The notes: generated by a model not told the origin, from the letters alone. Shown: positions 22,391-30,583, counted from the first letter of the stretch. The stretch: 64,000 nt of DNA from Leptospira gomenensis (GCF_004770155.1 NZ_RQFA01000063.1:10006-74005); one strand, 5' to 3'. Made by a program: numbers and translations.

Positions 22391-24386
22391 AATACTTTTG
22401 TAATTTTCCTTCCAGTCTTATTTCGATGTTTCGGGACGGGCTGTAGCGGATTCCGGGCGATACCTTGAAGTCGTCTTTGTATCCGTAGATCGAAAACGCG
22501 AAGTATTGCGCGCTCAATCCCAACTTCCAATCTCCGAACGAACATCCCGTAAAAACCGCGGCTTGCGGCGCGATCAACATTCCTTCCGGATAATATCCGT
22601 TGGCCCTTCCTTTTCCTCCCAGTTGAAAGGAGAACGTCCACAAAAGGGACGAGCCGGAGTTTACGTTCGAAAAGGTGAGTCCTCCGCCGGCTTCCGCGTT
22701 GAAGTTCGTGGTTCTATACGCTTTGGTATAATCTTCCCTGTCCTTTTGATAAACCGGTTGTAGAAGCCAAGAGGACATTCCCGCCGATATCCCTGCGAGA
22801 TAAGATAACGTTTTTTCGTTTTGGTATTCCCGTTTGATCATAGAAGAATCCGCGCCCACGTCCACGAAAAACGATACGGGAGTGGATATCGGAGTGATCG
22901 GCGAAAGAGAAAGAATTTTTACGAGACTTGCCTCTTCTAACGCAAGATTTTTTTGCGAGTCGTATTTACGAAGGACCACGGGAAAATATTCTATCGTGGA
23001 AAAAGGGACGTATCCGCGGTCGTTGTTTAGGAAATCGTGATACGCCGGGCGGATCGCGAATTCCGAGTAACCGCCTAACGTCGATTCGCCGCGACTGAAT
23101 TTGAGTCTTCCGCTTCCGTGTCCTTCCTCGGGCGGGGAAACCGTGGGAGGTTGTTCCGGAAACGGAGGGAATTGCAGTTTACTTCTTTCCAGTAACACGT
23201 TTCTATATCTCCGTTCTTGTTCGGGGGAATACGTTTTGAGGGACTGTTGATATCTTCCCGCGTCCAAAATCGTATCCAGAACGTAAGCCCGTCTTTGTCC
23301 GTCGGATGCGTCCAAAACCTCCGGTAGATCCATATTCCCGTTTAGATACTCGAAAACCTTGCGCTTTTCCTGCGCGTCCAGGAGCAGAAGTTTTTGATCC
23401 AACTTGGAACTCAAGGAAGGTCGATAGGTTTTTTTTCGAACCAAACCTTCCTGTTCCAACAGTAGTTTTACCGTGTCGGTGGGAATCGTATATAGATTGA
23501 ATTGATCGCGTAGTCTGAGTTCCGGTTTACCCAGTTCCACGAGCGATAAAAGATGATAGGAACAATTTTCGTCGAAGAAAAAATAATCGAAATAGGTGGA
23601 TCCCAGTTCCCATACGTGCGAGGCGATTCGTTTCGAGTCTTCCGGACCGAGTTCGAGTTCGTATTCCCAGAGATCGCGGCTTTCGATGTCGTTGTATTCG
23701 TTTATCTTATAATAATATGGAAATATACTAAAATATCCCGGATATCCTCCGGCTAAACCTTTGATCGTATATGCGAGCGCGGAATCCTCCGGAGCGTTGT
23801 TTGCGGCGAAGTTTACCGCATAGTCCAGGATTTCCGATCTTGAGGAATTTTCGGATCCTATTTTGAGTAGGTTGTGTCCGAATAAGGAAGCGGGATTGTT
23901 GAGATAAAAGGAAGCGAAGATGAGTTTGATCGATGCGGGATTGAGGGCTTGGATCCAATTGTTATAACGTTCGCACTTGAGCGAAGGCAGCAAACTTTTG
24001 TCGAAGCGAAGTTGCGAATCCAACCAACGAAAGCGTTCCGGATATTTACAGAGGGGGTGAAGTTTTGTTTCACCGAGTTCTTCCTCGGTCGGAGTTTTGA
24101 AAAAAGAACGGATCGTTGCGATCAATTCCGATTTAGGGTCCTTGTGTCCGTTCGGGGATAGGAAAAAATCCTTTCCGTCGATTTCGCTTTTCGACTTTCC
24201 CAAAAAAATCGGATCCCTATAATGAAGTAGTAAACTCCAATAACGGGAGGAATCCAGATTTTTTTCCAGCGCCGAATTTTCATAGGAGAGGATCGGATCC
24301 GAGGTTTGTTCCTGAGAAAATAAAAAGGGAACGCCGATCGAAAGAAGAGTTAAAGTCAGTAATAGTTTAAGAAGGTTTGATTTCAA
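22353..24386 (-). CDS. DUF4105 (Lnb-N-like) outer membrane protein
   Basis: A 677-residue exported protein with signal MKSNLLKLLLTLTLLSIGVPFLFSQ. The DUF4105 core is clear: YNNWIQALNPASIKLIFASFYLNNPASLFGHNLLKI, then AYTIKGLAGGYPGYFSIFPYYYKINEYNDIESRDLWEYEL, and FFDENCSYHLLSLVELGKP, a papain-like Cys/His arrangement (Cys in ENCSYH). The last 230 residues are a beta-rich segment ending in a Phe-terminated strand (QLSVSVFF), as in outer membrane barrels. It probably sits in the outer membrane with a cysteine-peptidase-like domain inside; its substrate is unknown. Confidence 0.82.
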   Translation of the reverse strand: MKSNLLKLLLTLTLLSIGVPFLFSQEQTSDPILSYENSALEKNLDSSRYWSLLLHYRDPIFLGKSKSEIDGKDFFLSPNGHKDPKSELIATIRSFFKTPTEEELGETKLHPLCKYPERFRWLDSQLRFDKSLLPSLKCERYNNWIQALNPASIKLIFASFYLNNPASLFGHNLLKIGSENSSRSEILDYAVNFAANNAPEDSALAYTIKGLAGGYPGYFSIFPYYYKINEYNDIESRDLWEYELELGPEDSKRIASHVWELGSTYFDYFFFDENCSYHLLSLVELGKPELRLRDQFNLYTIPTDTVKLLLEQEGLVRKKTYRPSLSSKLDQKLLLLDAQEKRKVFEYLNGNMDLPEVLDASDGQRRAYVLDTILDAGRYQQSLKTYSPEQERRYRNVLLERSKLQFPPFPEQPPTVSPPEEGHGSGRLKFSRGESTLGGYSEFAIRPAYHDFLNNDRGYVPFSTIEYFPVVLRKYDSQKNLALEEASLVKILSLSPITPISTPVSFFVDVGADSSMIKREYQNEKTLSYLAGISAGMSSWLLQPVYQKDREDYTKAYRTTNFNAEAGGGLTFSNVNSGSSLLWTFSFQLGGKGRANGYYPEGMLIAPQAAVFTGCSFGDWKLGLSAQYFAFSIYGYKDDFKVSPGIRYSPSRNIEIRLEGKLQKYYEEAQLSVSVFF

Positions 24387-24438
24387 AAAAGGAACACGAT
24401 CTTCCGGCTATAAACGCCGGAAGAATTCTTTTCATAAG

Positions 24439-24921
24439 TTATAGTTTACAGATTTTAGAAAGTGTCTCGTCCTGAGAGGCTCCTATTTTGATTTTACTCA
24501 GAAAATCGGAAGGATCCTCGGAAGAGAACAGATTCGCGTGATTTTTTTGGGCGAAGTCGGCGAATCGTTTCGGTTCGCTGCAATTCATGAGTCTGGCGAA
24601 CGTATCCAAACGTTCTCCCGATCCTTGCGCGGATTCTAATATAAGCGAATTGTAATTTAGATGCACGAAAATTTCCGCCTCTCTTTCCTTATGAGTGACC
24701 CCGTCCGTTTTGCAGTTCAACGTCCCCGTAGTGATTCCGAAAAGCTGATTCGCGGAAAAACCGTTCACCGTAGCGGCGATCACCTGGTGTACGACCTTGT
24801 TTTCCGTGATTACGACCGAGCCTAAACCGCATCCGGCCGCTCCGTAAGCGTGTATTTGTCCTGTCCAAAGAAGAGAAAGAAAAAGAGAAACGATCGCGAT
24901 CGATTTGAGTTTTGTTTTCAT
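24439..24921 (-). CDS. DUF3015 family secreted protein (downstream member of pair 2)
   Basis: A 160-residue secreted protein with AYGAAGCGLGSVVITENK, VNGFSANQLFGITTGTLNC, EIFVHLNYNSLILESAQGSGERL, MNCSEPKRF and a terminal KICKL. It is the counterpart of the gene at 16554-17042. It starts 16 bases after the upstream DUF3015 gene and carries no promoter of its own. Function unknown. Confidence 0.84.
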   Translation of the reverse strand: MKTKLKSIAIVSLFLSLLWTGQIHAYGAAGCGLGSVVITENKVVHQVIAATVNGFSANQLFGITTGTLNCKTDGVTHKEREAEIFVHLNYNSLILESAQGSGERLDTFARLMNCSEPKRFADFAQKNHANLFSSEDPSDFLSKIKIGASQDETLSKICKL

Positions 24922-24937
24922 GAGTTCCTAATCCTTT

Positions 24938-25435
24938 TTAGAGTTTGCACGAAGCGGACAATACGGAATCCTGCACGATCTCTTGTTTTATCTGATACAA
25001 CATAGAGTCGGGAGTCGGCTTTCCGGAAAACAATTTGTCGTAACTGCTTTGTGTCATTCGGGAGAAACGATCGTTTTGTTCCGCGGGACATCCGAGAAGA
25101 GAAGAAAACGCGGAAAGTTTTTCGCCTTGACCGGCTGCGATTTCCTGTTCTAAAACTTCGAAATTCACCGCGATAAAAACCTCACGAACCTTGTCTTGTT
25201 TTACCAAACCGTCCGTCTTACAATTGGATGTTCCTGTGGTGATTCCGAAAGTTTGGATGCCGGTGGCGTTTAACGTGGCCGACAACAACTGAAGTACCAT
25301 TTTGTTGTCTTTGATGAGGAGCGATCCTAATCCGCAACCAGCCACGTGGTAGTCCGCGGCCAATAGGGAAGACGAAGAAAATGACGCGTACGATAGAAAG
25401 ACGGACGCTACGATTTTAGTAAGATTTTTTTTCAT
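24938..25435 (-). CDS. DUF3015 family secreted protein (upstream member of pair 2)
   Basis: A 165-residue secreted protein with DYHVAGCGLGSLLIKDNK, LSATLNATGIQTFGITTGTSNCKTDGLV, EVFIAVNFEVLEQEIAAGQGEKL, LLGC and a terminal SASCKL. Counterpart of the gene at 17061-17558. GGAGTAAGGA precedes the ATG, and a TTGACA-17-AAACTT promoter lies upstream. Function unknown. Confidence 0.84.
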   Translation of the reverse strand: MKKNLTKIVASVFLSYASFSSSSLLAADYHVAGCGLGSLLIKDNKMVLQLLSATLNATGIQTFGITTGTSNCKTDGLVKQDKVREVFIAVNFEVLEQEIAAGQGEKLSAFSSLLGCPAEQNDRFSRMTQSSYDKLFSGKPTPDSMLYQIKQEIVQDSVLSASCKL

Positions 25436-25461
25436 TCCTTACTCCTTTTTTTCGTTCGAGT

Positions 25462-25490
25462 AAGTTTAAGAAGGGAAAGGTGTGTGTCAA
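25462..25490 (-). promoter_or_regulatory. Promoter of DUF3015 pair 2
   Basis: Minus strand: -35 TTGACA (25485-25490), 17-base spacer, AAACTT (25462-25467), followed by ACTC. This matches the pair-1 promoter in spacing and in the ACTC that follows, despite little similarity in the spacers. Confidence 0.62.
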
Positions 25491-25532
25491 TTTTTTTTCC
25501 CTTTCGGAAAACGAACGATTCTTTCTAAGAAA

Positions 25533-26423
25533 TCAGTCCTTGGTTTCGCCTTGCATTTCTTTGAGAAGTTCGCATTCCGGAATTTCCTGTTTTTCAACCT
25601 TCTTTTCCTTTACGTATCCGACCACGTGACCCGGCACGGAAGCCACAAGTCCTATGAGAGGATTGAGAGAACTCAACAACGGCCCGGTGGCATAGGTCGC
25701 ATACGCAGGATATAACGTGCGATAGGCGACGAGTTCGCTTTTGAGATCGCATTTGTGTCGTATGTATCGGAGCGCGTCGTCCGACGCTCTGGCTTCCGGA
25801 TACAAGGGGCCGATAAATGGGATCGTATATCCCAAGCTGTACAACGACTTGTATTTGCGAAGTGCGAAGTCTTTGGAATGTCCGCCTTCGTGAAGCACGA
25901 CGGAGGGAAGATCGCTGTATAAATTGATCGTATTGGAGTAGGGATTGTAATGATCTCCTCCGAGAAGTCCCGCGAAAACCCGTTCCGGAAGGATCGCGCC
26001 GATTAACCAGTTAAAAATTCCGATGGTGTATTTGAGAACGGGATGAACCGTTTCGGAGCGAATCAGTTGTTGAAGATCGCTGATAGGGGCGTATTGGTTG
26101 AAACGAACCTTTACGTCTTTGAGATTGTTTTCCCGAATGTACGCTTTGAGATAGTTTTTCGTCTCTTCCGAAAAAGAGTGACTGTTCATCTTTCGATTCC
26201 AAAGGATAAGTTTGGTCAACGATCCGAATACGTTTCCCAGAAAGTCCACGATCCAATACGGTTCCCCTTCTTCGAATTGGGGGTTGTTTTCGTTGAAGTA
26301 GTTCTCGTGCGGATAATACGGTTTCGCGTAGACGTATTTTTTTTCTATCGAATACGAGCAATCCAGGAATAGGGACGCCGTTAGGGAAACCAATGCGGTG
26401 AAAATGATCTTTTTTCGGCTCAT
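25533..26423 (-). CDS. Lipoprotein with HEGGH zinc-peptidase-like motif
   Basis: A 296-residue lipoprotein (signal ending LFLDC, Cys22). A hydrophobic stretch (VFGSLTKLILW) and the motif SVVLHEGGHSKDFA are visible; HEGGH is a HExxH-type zinc signature, with possible third ligands in the following EARASDDALRYI region. Hydrophobic helices near the C-terminus (LLSSLNPLIGLVASVPGHVVGYV) may insert in a membrane. It is the last gene of a four-gene lipoprotein operon; its ATG overlaps the preceding stop. Family not recognised; the HExxH is also seen in the lipoprotein at 15082. Confidence 0.74.
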   Translation of the reverse strand: MSRKKIIFTALVSLTASLFLDCSYSIEKKYVYAKPYYPHENYFNENNPQFEEGEPYWIVDFLGNVFGSLTKLILWNRKMNSHSFSEETKNYLKAYIRENNLKDVKVRFNQYAPISDLQQLIRSETVHPVLKYTIGIFNWLIGAILPERVFAGLLGGDHYNPYSNTINLYSDLPSVVLHEGGHSKDFALRKYKSLYSLGYTIPFIGPLYPEARASDDALRYIRHKCDLKSELVAYRTLYPAYATYATGPLLSSLNPLIGLVASVPGHVVGYVKEKKVEKQEIPECELLKEMQGETKD

Positions 26424-27148
26424 AAGGGAAGGAATCCTTCCGGTTGTTTTCGCGGTTGTTTCGGAGAAAGATTTTTTTGTATCAGAGATCGTTTTAGTAC
26501 TTCAAAAAATTCTAATAAAGCCGCACGTCCGAGAAAATTGAGCTGATCCTCCCTGGTTCCGCGAAATCCGAGGTAGGGCATATATACGAGCCAACCGAGG
26601 ACGGTTCCAGTGGCGAGGGTGAAATAACAGTCCGTCACGTTCGACTCTATGTTATCTTCGTGGCGGAAATCGAAAATTTTCTGCTTGGATTCGGAATCGA
26701 TCGCTTCCACGTTTAGTCGTACGCTGCTTACGCTTTCGATACAACGGTCGGTCGTTTTTAATTCGAAATCGAGGATTCGGATTTCGATTTTTTTATCGGT
26801 CTTGTATTCCTCCCGATTGCGATCCAGTTCCCTTTCGATCAGCGTCTTGACGGAACCGTATTCGTTTTCCAAACGGTTAGGAGCCAGGAAAAACAGGGAA
26901 GGAATCCTTTGCGCGAAGGGTTGTGTTTCGAGTTCAGTAGGTTGTGAAACCGCGAATTTCGGATTCATCTTCGGAACGGCGAACTGAGGTAGATTGTCCA
27001 CGTTTCCCGTGTCGAACCGATCCGTTCCTTGTTTGGGAACGTAAACGCGTACGCTAATACAATCGATTGTGAATATTAGAAAAAATGAACAAAGGATAGG
27101 GGCGAGTTTCGCGCTCGGCGAGTTTGATAGTTTATCCAAGGTTTTCAT
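26420..27148 (-). CDS. Lipoprotein of unknown function
   Basis: A 242-residue protein, start at the ATG 27148 that overlaps the previous stop (ATGA); the frame is open for 91 more codons upstream, but these run back through the gene before it. The signal ends in a probable lipobox (FLIFTIDC). The mature part contains an alternating beta-rich section (KKIEIRILDFELKTTDRCIESVSSVRLNVEAIDS) and a hydrophobic helix (LATGTVLGWLVYMPYLGF). Not recognised. Third gene of the lipoprotein operon. Confidence 0.7.
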   Translation of the reverse strand: MKTLDKLSNSPSAKLAPILCSFFLIFTIDCISVRVYVPKQGTDRFDTGNVDNLPQFAVPKMNPKFAVSQPTELETQPFAQRIPSLFFLAPNRLENEYGSVKTLIERELDRNREEYKTDKKIEIRILDFELKTTDRCIESVSSVRLNVEAIDSESKQKIFDFRHEDNIESNVTDCYFTLATGTVLGWLVYMPYLGFRGTREDQLNFLGRAALLEFFEVLKRSLIQKNLSPKQPRKQPEGFLPL

Positions 27149-27477
27149 GGGGTCACCAATCCGGTGAACGTCGCGCAATATCCGGTTCCGATCAATCCCC
27201 AATACCAGGATTCCTGTAGAGTGATTTGGGAGACGGTGCCCTTCCTTTGCGAAATCATTTTTTGATAGGCTCTGATAAAACGTTCGTTGGTATCTATGGG
27301 GAGTATTCCGAACAATAAAAATCCGCAACTTCTTCCGTAAACGGGATAGGATGGAAGATTCGGATCCTTTGCGGTTGAGGCGGTTTGGTTTTCCGGTAGG
27401 AATACGGGAGTGGACGAACATCCGGACGTCAATAAGAGAACGCTCGTAAAAAGAAGGATCGATAGGTTCCGGTTCAT
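27145..27477 (-). CDS. Small lipoprotein related to TRL family
   Basis: A 110-residue lipoprotein (signal MNRNLSILLFTSVLLLTSGC). The mature part has GRSCGFLLFGILPID, a helical segment with basic residues, then ITLQESWYWGLIGTGYCATFTG. The first and last cysteines and the beta-strand endings correspond to the pattern of the neighbouring TRL proteins, and even better to the protein at 27474-27812. The start overlaps the upstream stop (ATGA). Likely a diverged TRL-domain relative; function unknown. Confidence 0.7.
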   Translation of the reverse strand: MNRNLSILLFTSVLLLTSGCSSTPVFLPENQTASTAKDPNLPSYPVYGRSCGFLLFGILPIDTNERFIRAYQKMISQRKGTVSQITLQESWYWGLIGTGYCATFTGLVTP

Positions 27478-27812
27478 TGAACTGCGTCTCCGGTTAGGGT
27501 CAAACATTGTGTGACACCGAGTAAAACCCAATACCAGGTTTCTTGAATGGTTAGATTTACGATTGCCTTCGTGCCGGGAATCTGTCGGATTGCGTCCGCA
27601 TAGGCCCGCTCCACTTTCGAATTTTGTCGGATCGGAATGAAGTAGTATTCGGGGGATAGGATTCCCAAAAAGCCGCAGGCGCTTCCGCGGACCTTTCCGA
27701 TTTTTTTCGTTTCCCCTTCGAGAGTCGGTTGGATCAATACGTGTTCGGAAGAACAGGAAAGAAGCAAGGAAAGTAGGACGGGATAGTAAAATAAAACCGT
27801 GCGGAGTTTCAT
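27474..27812 (-). CDS. Small lipoprotein related to TRL family
   Basis: A 112-residue lipoprotein (LLLSCSSEH, Cys20). Mature part: GSACGFLGILSPEYYFIPIRQNSKVERAYADAIRQIPGTKAIVNLTIQETWYW and then TQCLTLTGDAV. It is a close paralogue of the next gene (ACGF...IL, then QExWYWxLxG) and shares the Cys-helix-strand-Cys plan of TRL proteins. It is the first gene of the four-gene operon 27812 to 25533; the intergenic DNA just above it (27813-27950) shows no gene. Confidence 0.7.
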   Translation of the reverse strand: MKLRTVLFYYPVLLSLLLSCSSEHVLIQPTLEGETKKIGKVRGSACGFLGILSPEYYFIPIRQNSKVERAYADAIRQIPGTKAIVNLTIQETWYWVLLGVTQCLTLTGDAVQ

Positions 27813-27950
27813 GAGAAGTGATCGGTTCTGAATGTTGTCCGTCGTTCCCTTTCGGGTAAAGTATTTTTTCTAAAAGTAGGTCGAGCTCGTCGATTTATCC
27901 GCGAAAAAACGAAGATCGATTTTTTTTGTTAGGTGATTTTTAGAAGGTTG

Positions 27951-27988
27951 AAAAAAGAGCCGCGGTTTCCGTGAGGAAACCGCGGCTC
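27951..27988 (-). terminator. Strong intrinsic terminator of the TRL gene cluster
   Basis: Minus strand: a perfect 14-bp GC-rich stem GAGCCGCGGTTTCC, loop TCAC, GGAAACCGCGGCTC, followed by six T. The other side also has a T-rich run (TTCTTTTTT), so it may act in both directions. It separates the TRL array above from the four-gene lipoprotein operon below. Confidence 0.9.
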
Positions 27989-28029
27989 TTCGGTTTTCTT
28001 TTTTATTTAAAAAAGGAAACGTTCGATTT

Positions 28030-28368
28030 TTATTCTCCGTAAACGATCACACATTCTTTCGAATAAAGATATCCTAGAGCACCTTCCGTACTACGATCGA
28101 TGACAGCTATTTTCGTAATATTTCCGTCCTTCATCGCTTCTTCTACGCTACCTTCTCCACCCGCAAAGAAAAGCCAGGTGATTATTGAATAAGTGGCACA
28201 AGAACGTCCTTGTTTTAATACTTTAGCGCTCGTTGGTCCTCCAATTTGTGTTCCAGAAATATGATATTCATTGGACTGAAAAAAATAAATTGGATAAAGA
28301 TTGGAAGAGCAGTTGGAAATAAGTGCGATTACGCACACCAAAAAAATCAAAAAATATTTTTTCTTCAT
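28030..28368 (-). CDS. TRL-domain lipoprotein (array member 6)
   Basis: A 112-residue lipoprotein (signal ending LISNC, Cys20). TRL domain elements: KVLKQGRSCATYSIITWLFFAGGEGSVEEAMKDGNITKIAVIDRSTEGALGYLYSKECVIVYGE. The usual TRL pattern is GxxC, then a GxxSxxxAxxxxxIxKIAxID strand, LGxxY and C(T/V)IVxGE; every element is here. This is the last gene before the terminator. Its codons are clearly more AT-rich than those of flanking genes. TRL function is unknown. Confidence 0.82.
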   Translation of the reverse strand: MKKKYFLIFLVCVIALISNCSSNLYPIYFFQSNEYHISGTQIGGPTSAKVLKQGRSCATYSIITWLFFAGGEGSVEEAMKDGNITKIAVIDRSTEGALGYLYSKECVIVYGE

Positions 28369-28370
28369 GA

Positions 28371-28691
28371 TTACTCTCCGCTCACGATTGTACAGTAGTT
28401 TTTATAAACGAATCCTAAAGCAGATATCGAAGAATGATCAATGGTGGCTATTTTAACAATTTTATTTTCCATTGCAATTCTACCCGCACTCGCTTTCCCC
28501 CAAGAAAAAAGGTGAAGTACGTTATGAACACATCCTTCTCCTTTTTTGACTGAATCCACGTCATTGCTGGCGTTGAACTCTCCCGCAAAGCTCGTTTTCG
28601 TAAAAATGAAGCCGGAAACCGGGCCCGATGCACAATTCGAGAACAGAAGACAAAGGCCTAGGATGGTTGTGAGAATGATATTTTTACTCAT
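28371..28691 (-). CDS. TRL-domain lipoprotein (array member 5)
   Basis: A 106-residue lipoprotein (LLFSNC, Cys20, then ASGPVSGFIFTKTSF). TRL elements: VKKGEGCVHNVLHLFSWGKASAGRIAMENKIVKIATIDHSSISALGFVYKNYCTIVSGE, ending exactly at the SGE. Two bases separate its stop from the next gene. Very similar to the protein at 29745-30071, including the ASGPVxGxxF start of the mature chain, so one is probably a duplicate of the other. Confidence 0.84.
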   Translation of the reverse strand: MSKNIILTTILGLCLLFSNCASGPVSGFIFTKTSFAGEFNASNDVDSVKKGEGCVHNVLHLFSWGKASAGRIAMENKIVKIATIDHSSISALGFVYKNYCTIVSGE

Positions 28692-28705
28692 AATTTATTG
28701 TATCC

Positions 28706-29149
28706 TTATTTTTTTTTGCCCGTAGTAGCTGGTTTAGAATCTGGCTGCGGTGATGCCCCAGAGCCTTTGATAACTGTACAAAAGCTATGATATAAAATCC
28801 CGCCGATGGCGAATTGCTCATATTCAATTCGATCAATTTTTTTAATCTTACCTTCCGCTTTGGCAGCTTCGATCGAAGAATCTCCGATAGCAATGAGCCC
28901 TAAAAACGACTTAGAACAGGCTGTTCCGGTCAAATCCGCATTTTCTACAGAATGTCCTAATTGACCCGGGACGGAACCCATGTGTAAAAGTAATCCACCG
29001 CTCAAATTAACGGAAACGGGGTTTGCGTAGCTTTTCGCTGGATTCGTATTGGCTGTTTTATAAAGAACACCCGGATTGATTCCAGTGCAATTTACAAGCC
29101 AAGCCGAAGTCAAACAAACGAATATCGTTACTTTAAAAGAGTTTATCAT
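28706..29149 (-). CDS. TRL-domain lipoprotein (array member 4)
   Basis: A 147-residue lipoprotein (AWLVNC, Cys21). Mature part: GLLLHMGSVPGQLGHSVENADLTGTACSKSFLGLIAIGDSSIEAAKAEGKIKKIDRIEYEQFAIGGILYHSFCTIVKG, then a proline/lysine-rich tail. The GDSSIEAA segment is the classic TRL form. It is the closest relative of the first array member (30068-30583): both share GGLLLH/GGFIYH and YHSFCTIVxG, and both have a tail after the domain. Confidence 0.82.
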   Translation of the reverse strand: MINSFKVTIFVCLTSAWLVNCTGINPGVLYKTANTNPAKSYANPVSVNLSGGLLLHMGSVPGQLGHSVENADLTGTACSKSFLGLIAIGDSSIEAAKAEGKIKKIDRIEYEQFAIGGILYHSFCTVIKGSGASPQPDSKPATTGKKK

Positions 29150-29385
29150 TTGTAATCCTCATGAATTTTTAGGATAAATGGGCATTTCCTATTTATCCTG
29201 GCACAAAGATCGTAACATGATTTAATTTGTAAATCGAATTGTAGAAAAGAATAGATTTATTTAAAAAATCAACATCGTTATGCTTTTCGTAACATACATA
29301 AAATTGTCTTCTCGTTTATATTCTTCAACTTTTAATAAGTAACGTTATTTCTTTTTTGCGTCGAGCATTGTGGAAATGAAAGAGT
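29150..29385. other. AT-rich gap inside the TRL array
   Basis: No gene is visible. An inverted repeat AGGATAAAT (29171-29179), 11-base loop, ATTTATCCT (29191-29199) lies just upstream of the member-4 start and could be an operator or an RNA hairpin in the leader; it is not followed by T. The region is markedly AT-rich compared with the rest of the window and may carry a promoter for members 4-6. Confidence 0.45.
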
Positions 29386-29748
29386 TCATTCTCCCCAGAC
29401 GACGATACAGTTTTTATAAAAGACCGGCCCTAAAAAACTGAACGTGGAGTAATCGACGACCGCTATCTTCTTGATTCCGTATTCCTTGGCGATATCTGCG
29501 ACACTCGTTTTCGGTCCTCGAAAGATCGTATTGTAATAGAAAAAGGAAACCGCGTAGGCGCAACCTTCTCCTTTGCGTGCCACATTCGCCGAACTCAAAA
29601 GATGTCCGTTGCTTTTGGAAAGAAGATGTTGCGTATTATAAGAAATGAGCCACGCCGGTTCGGATGTGGCGATACAACCGATCGAGGTTGCGATCGTCGA
29701 AGCCACGATCCAAACGGGAAATAGGATTTTGGGAAGAATTCGTCTCAT
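29386..29748 (-). CDS. TRL-domain lipoprotein (array member 3)
   Basis: A 120-residue lipoprotein, start at the ATG overlapping the upstream stop (ATGA). The signal (MRRILPKILFPVWIVASTIATSIGC) ends at Cys25. TRL pattern: RKGEGCAYAVSFFYYNTIFRGPKTSVADIAKEYGIKKIAVVDYSTFSFLGPVFYKNCIVVWGE. The central glycine-serine loop is divergent, but the strand endings and cysteines are kept. Confidence 0.8.
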   Translation of the reverse strand: MRRILPKILFPVWIVASTIATSIGCIATSEPAWLISYNTQHLLSKSNGHLLSSANVARKGEGCAYAVSFFYYNTIFRGPKTSVADIAKEYGIKKIAVVDYSTFSFLGPVFYKNCIVVWGE

Positions 29749-30071
29749 CGTTTTTCTCCCGCCACGATCACACAATGGTTTCTATAAAGAATCGCTAATA
29801 TATGGAGAGCGCTGTAGTCGATGATGGCGATCTTTTTGATTCCGTTCGAGTTTGCGACCGAACCGGCTCCCGCGTCTCCAAAACTTACGATTCCGAATAT
29901 ATTGTGGATACAACCTTCCGCGGTGGTTTCCGGTTTTACGTCGTTTGCCGTATTGATTTGTCCGGGGTATTGAGTGTATGCGAATAACAATCCGCCGACC
30001 GGACCGGAGGCGCAGGCGTTCGTCGAGACGGCAAAAACGAAGATTAGGAAGTATTTCAGGATCGTTTTCAT
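29745..30071 (-). CDS. TRL-domain lipoprotein (array member 2)
   Basis: A 108-residue lipoprotein, ATG at 30071 overlapping the previous stop (ATGA). Signal ends STNAC (Cys20), mature ASGPVGGLLFAYTQYPGQINTANDVKPETTAEGCIHNIFGIVSFGDAGAGSVANSNGIKKIAIIDYSALHILAILYRNHCVIVAGE. Closely similar to member 5 (28371-28691). Confidence 0.84.
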   Translation of the reverse strand: MKTILKYFLIFVFAVSTNACASGPVGGLLFAYTQYPGQINTANDVKPETTAEGCIHNIFGIVSFGDAGAGSVANSNGIKKIAIIDYSALHILAILYRNHCVIVAGEKR

Positions 30072-30583
30072 TCCGCTTTGATTTCTCCCGTTTTTTTCGA
30101 TGGAATCAGTTCTGCTTGCGGATCGGTTTCTTGTGTATCGCCGGATACTTTTGTCGTGGAGGTGGATTCTCCGGTGACAATCGTACAAAAGCTATGATAG
30201 AACCAAGCCAGGACGGCGGTGTGTTCGTATTCTACGTGAGCGATTTTGTTTATATTTCCTTGGATTCGTGCGGCGTTGATCGAGGAATTTCCGAATGCAA
30301 AAAGTCCGAGTATGGAGCGCGAACAGGCTTGTCCTCGCTCGAGGCTTTGGGCATTTCCTCCCAGGAAGGCGGGTATGGATTCGTTGTGATAGATGAACCC
30401 TCCTTTGTAGAAAAGCTCCAAGGATGGTCTTCCATAGGCCGGGGTTGGATTGGTATTTAAATCTTCGGGACCGTTGGGCGAATTGGCGATGTTTACTCCC
30501 GTGCAGCCGAAGAAATGGATGGTAAGAAGGAGAAATAGGCTCGTTATCCGAGGATGAGCCTGTTCTAAGATTCGAATTCGCAT
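30068..30583 (-). CDS. TRL-domain lipoprotein (array member 1)
   Basis: A 171-residue protein; I take the ATG 30583 (MRIRILEQAHPRITSLFLLL) since it gives a normal signal with Cys27 (HFFGC). A second in-frame ATG lies at 30619, and neither has a good Shine-Dalgarno. The TRL section is ERGQACSRSILGLFAFGNSSINAARIQGNINKIAHVEYEHTAVLAWFYHSFCTIVTGE, followed by a Ser/Thr/Glu-rich tail. First gene of the array; two GTGTGAGTTCCCAC repeats lie just upstream. Confidence 0.8.
   Translation of the reverse strand: MRIRILEQAHPRITSLFLLLTIHFFGCTGVNIANSPNGPEDLNTNPTPAYGRPSLELFYKGGFIYHNESIPAFLGGNAQSLERGQACSRSILGLFAFGNSSINAARIQGNINKIAHVEYEHTAVLAWFYHSFCTIVTGESTSTTKVSGDTQETDPQAELIPSKKTGEIKAE

Noticed and set aside
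21049..30583. Possible CRISPR array or phage island in the repeat-rich block
   Set aside because: No regularly spaced direct repeats and no cas, integrase or structural phage genes; the repetition is paralogous genes with separate sequences.
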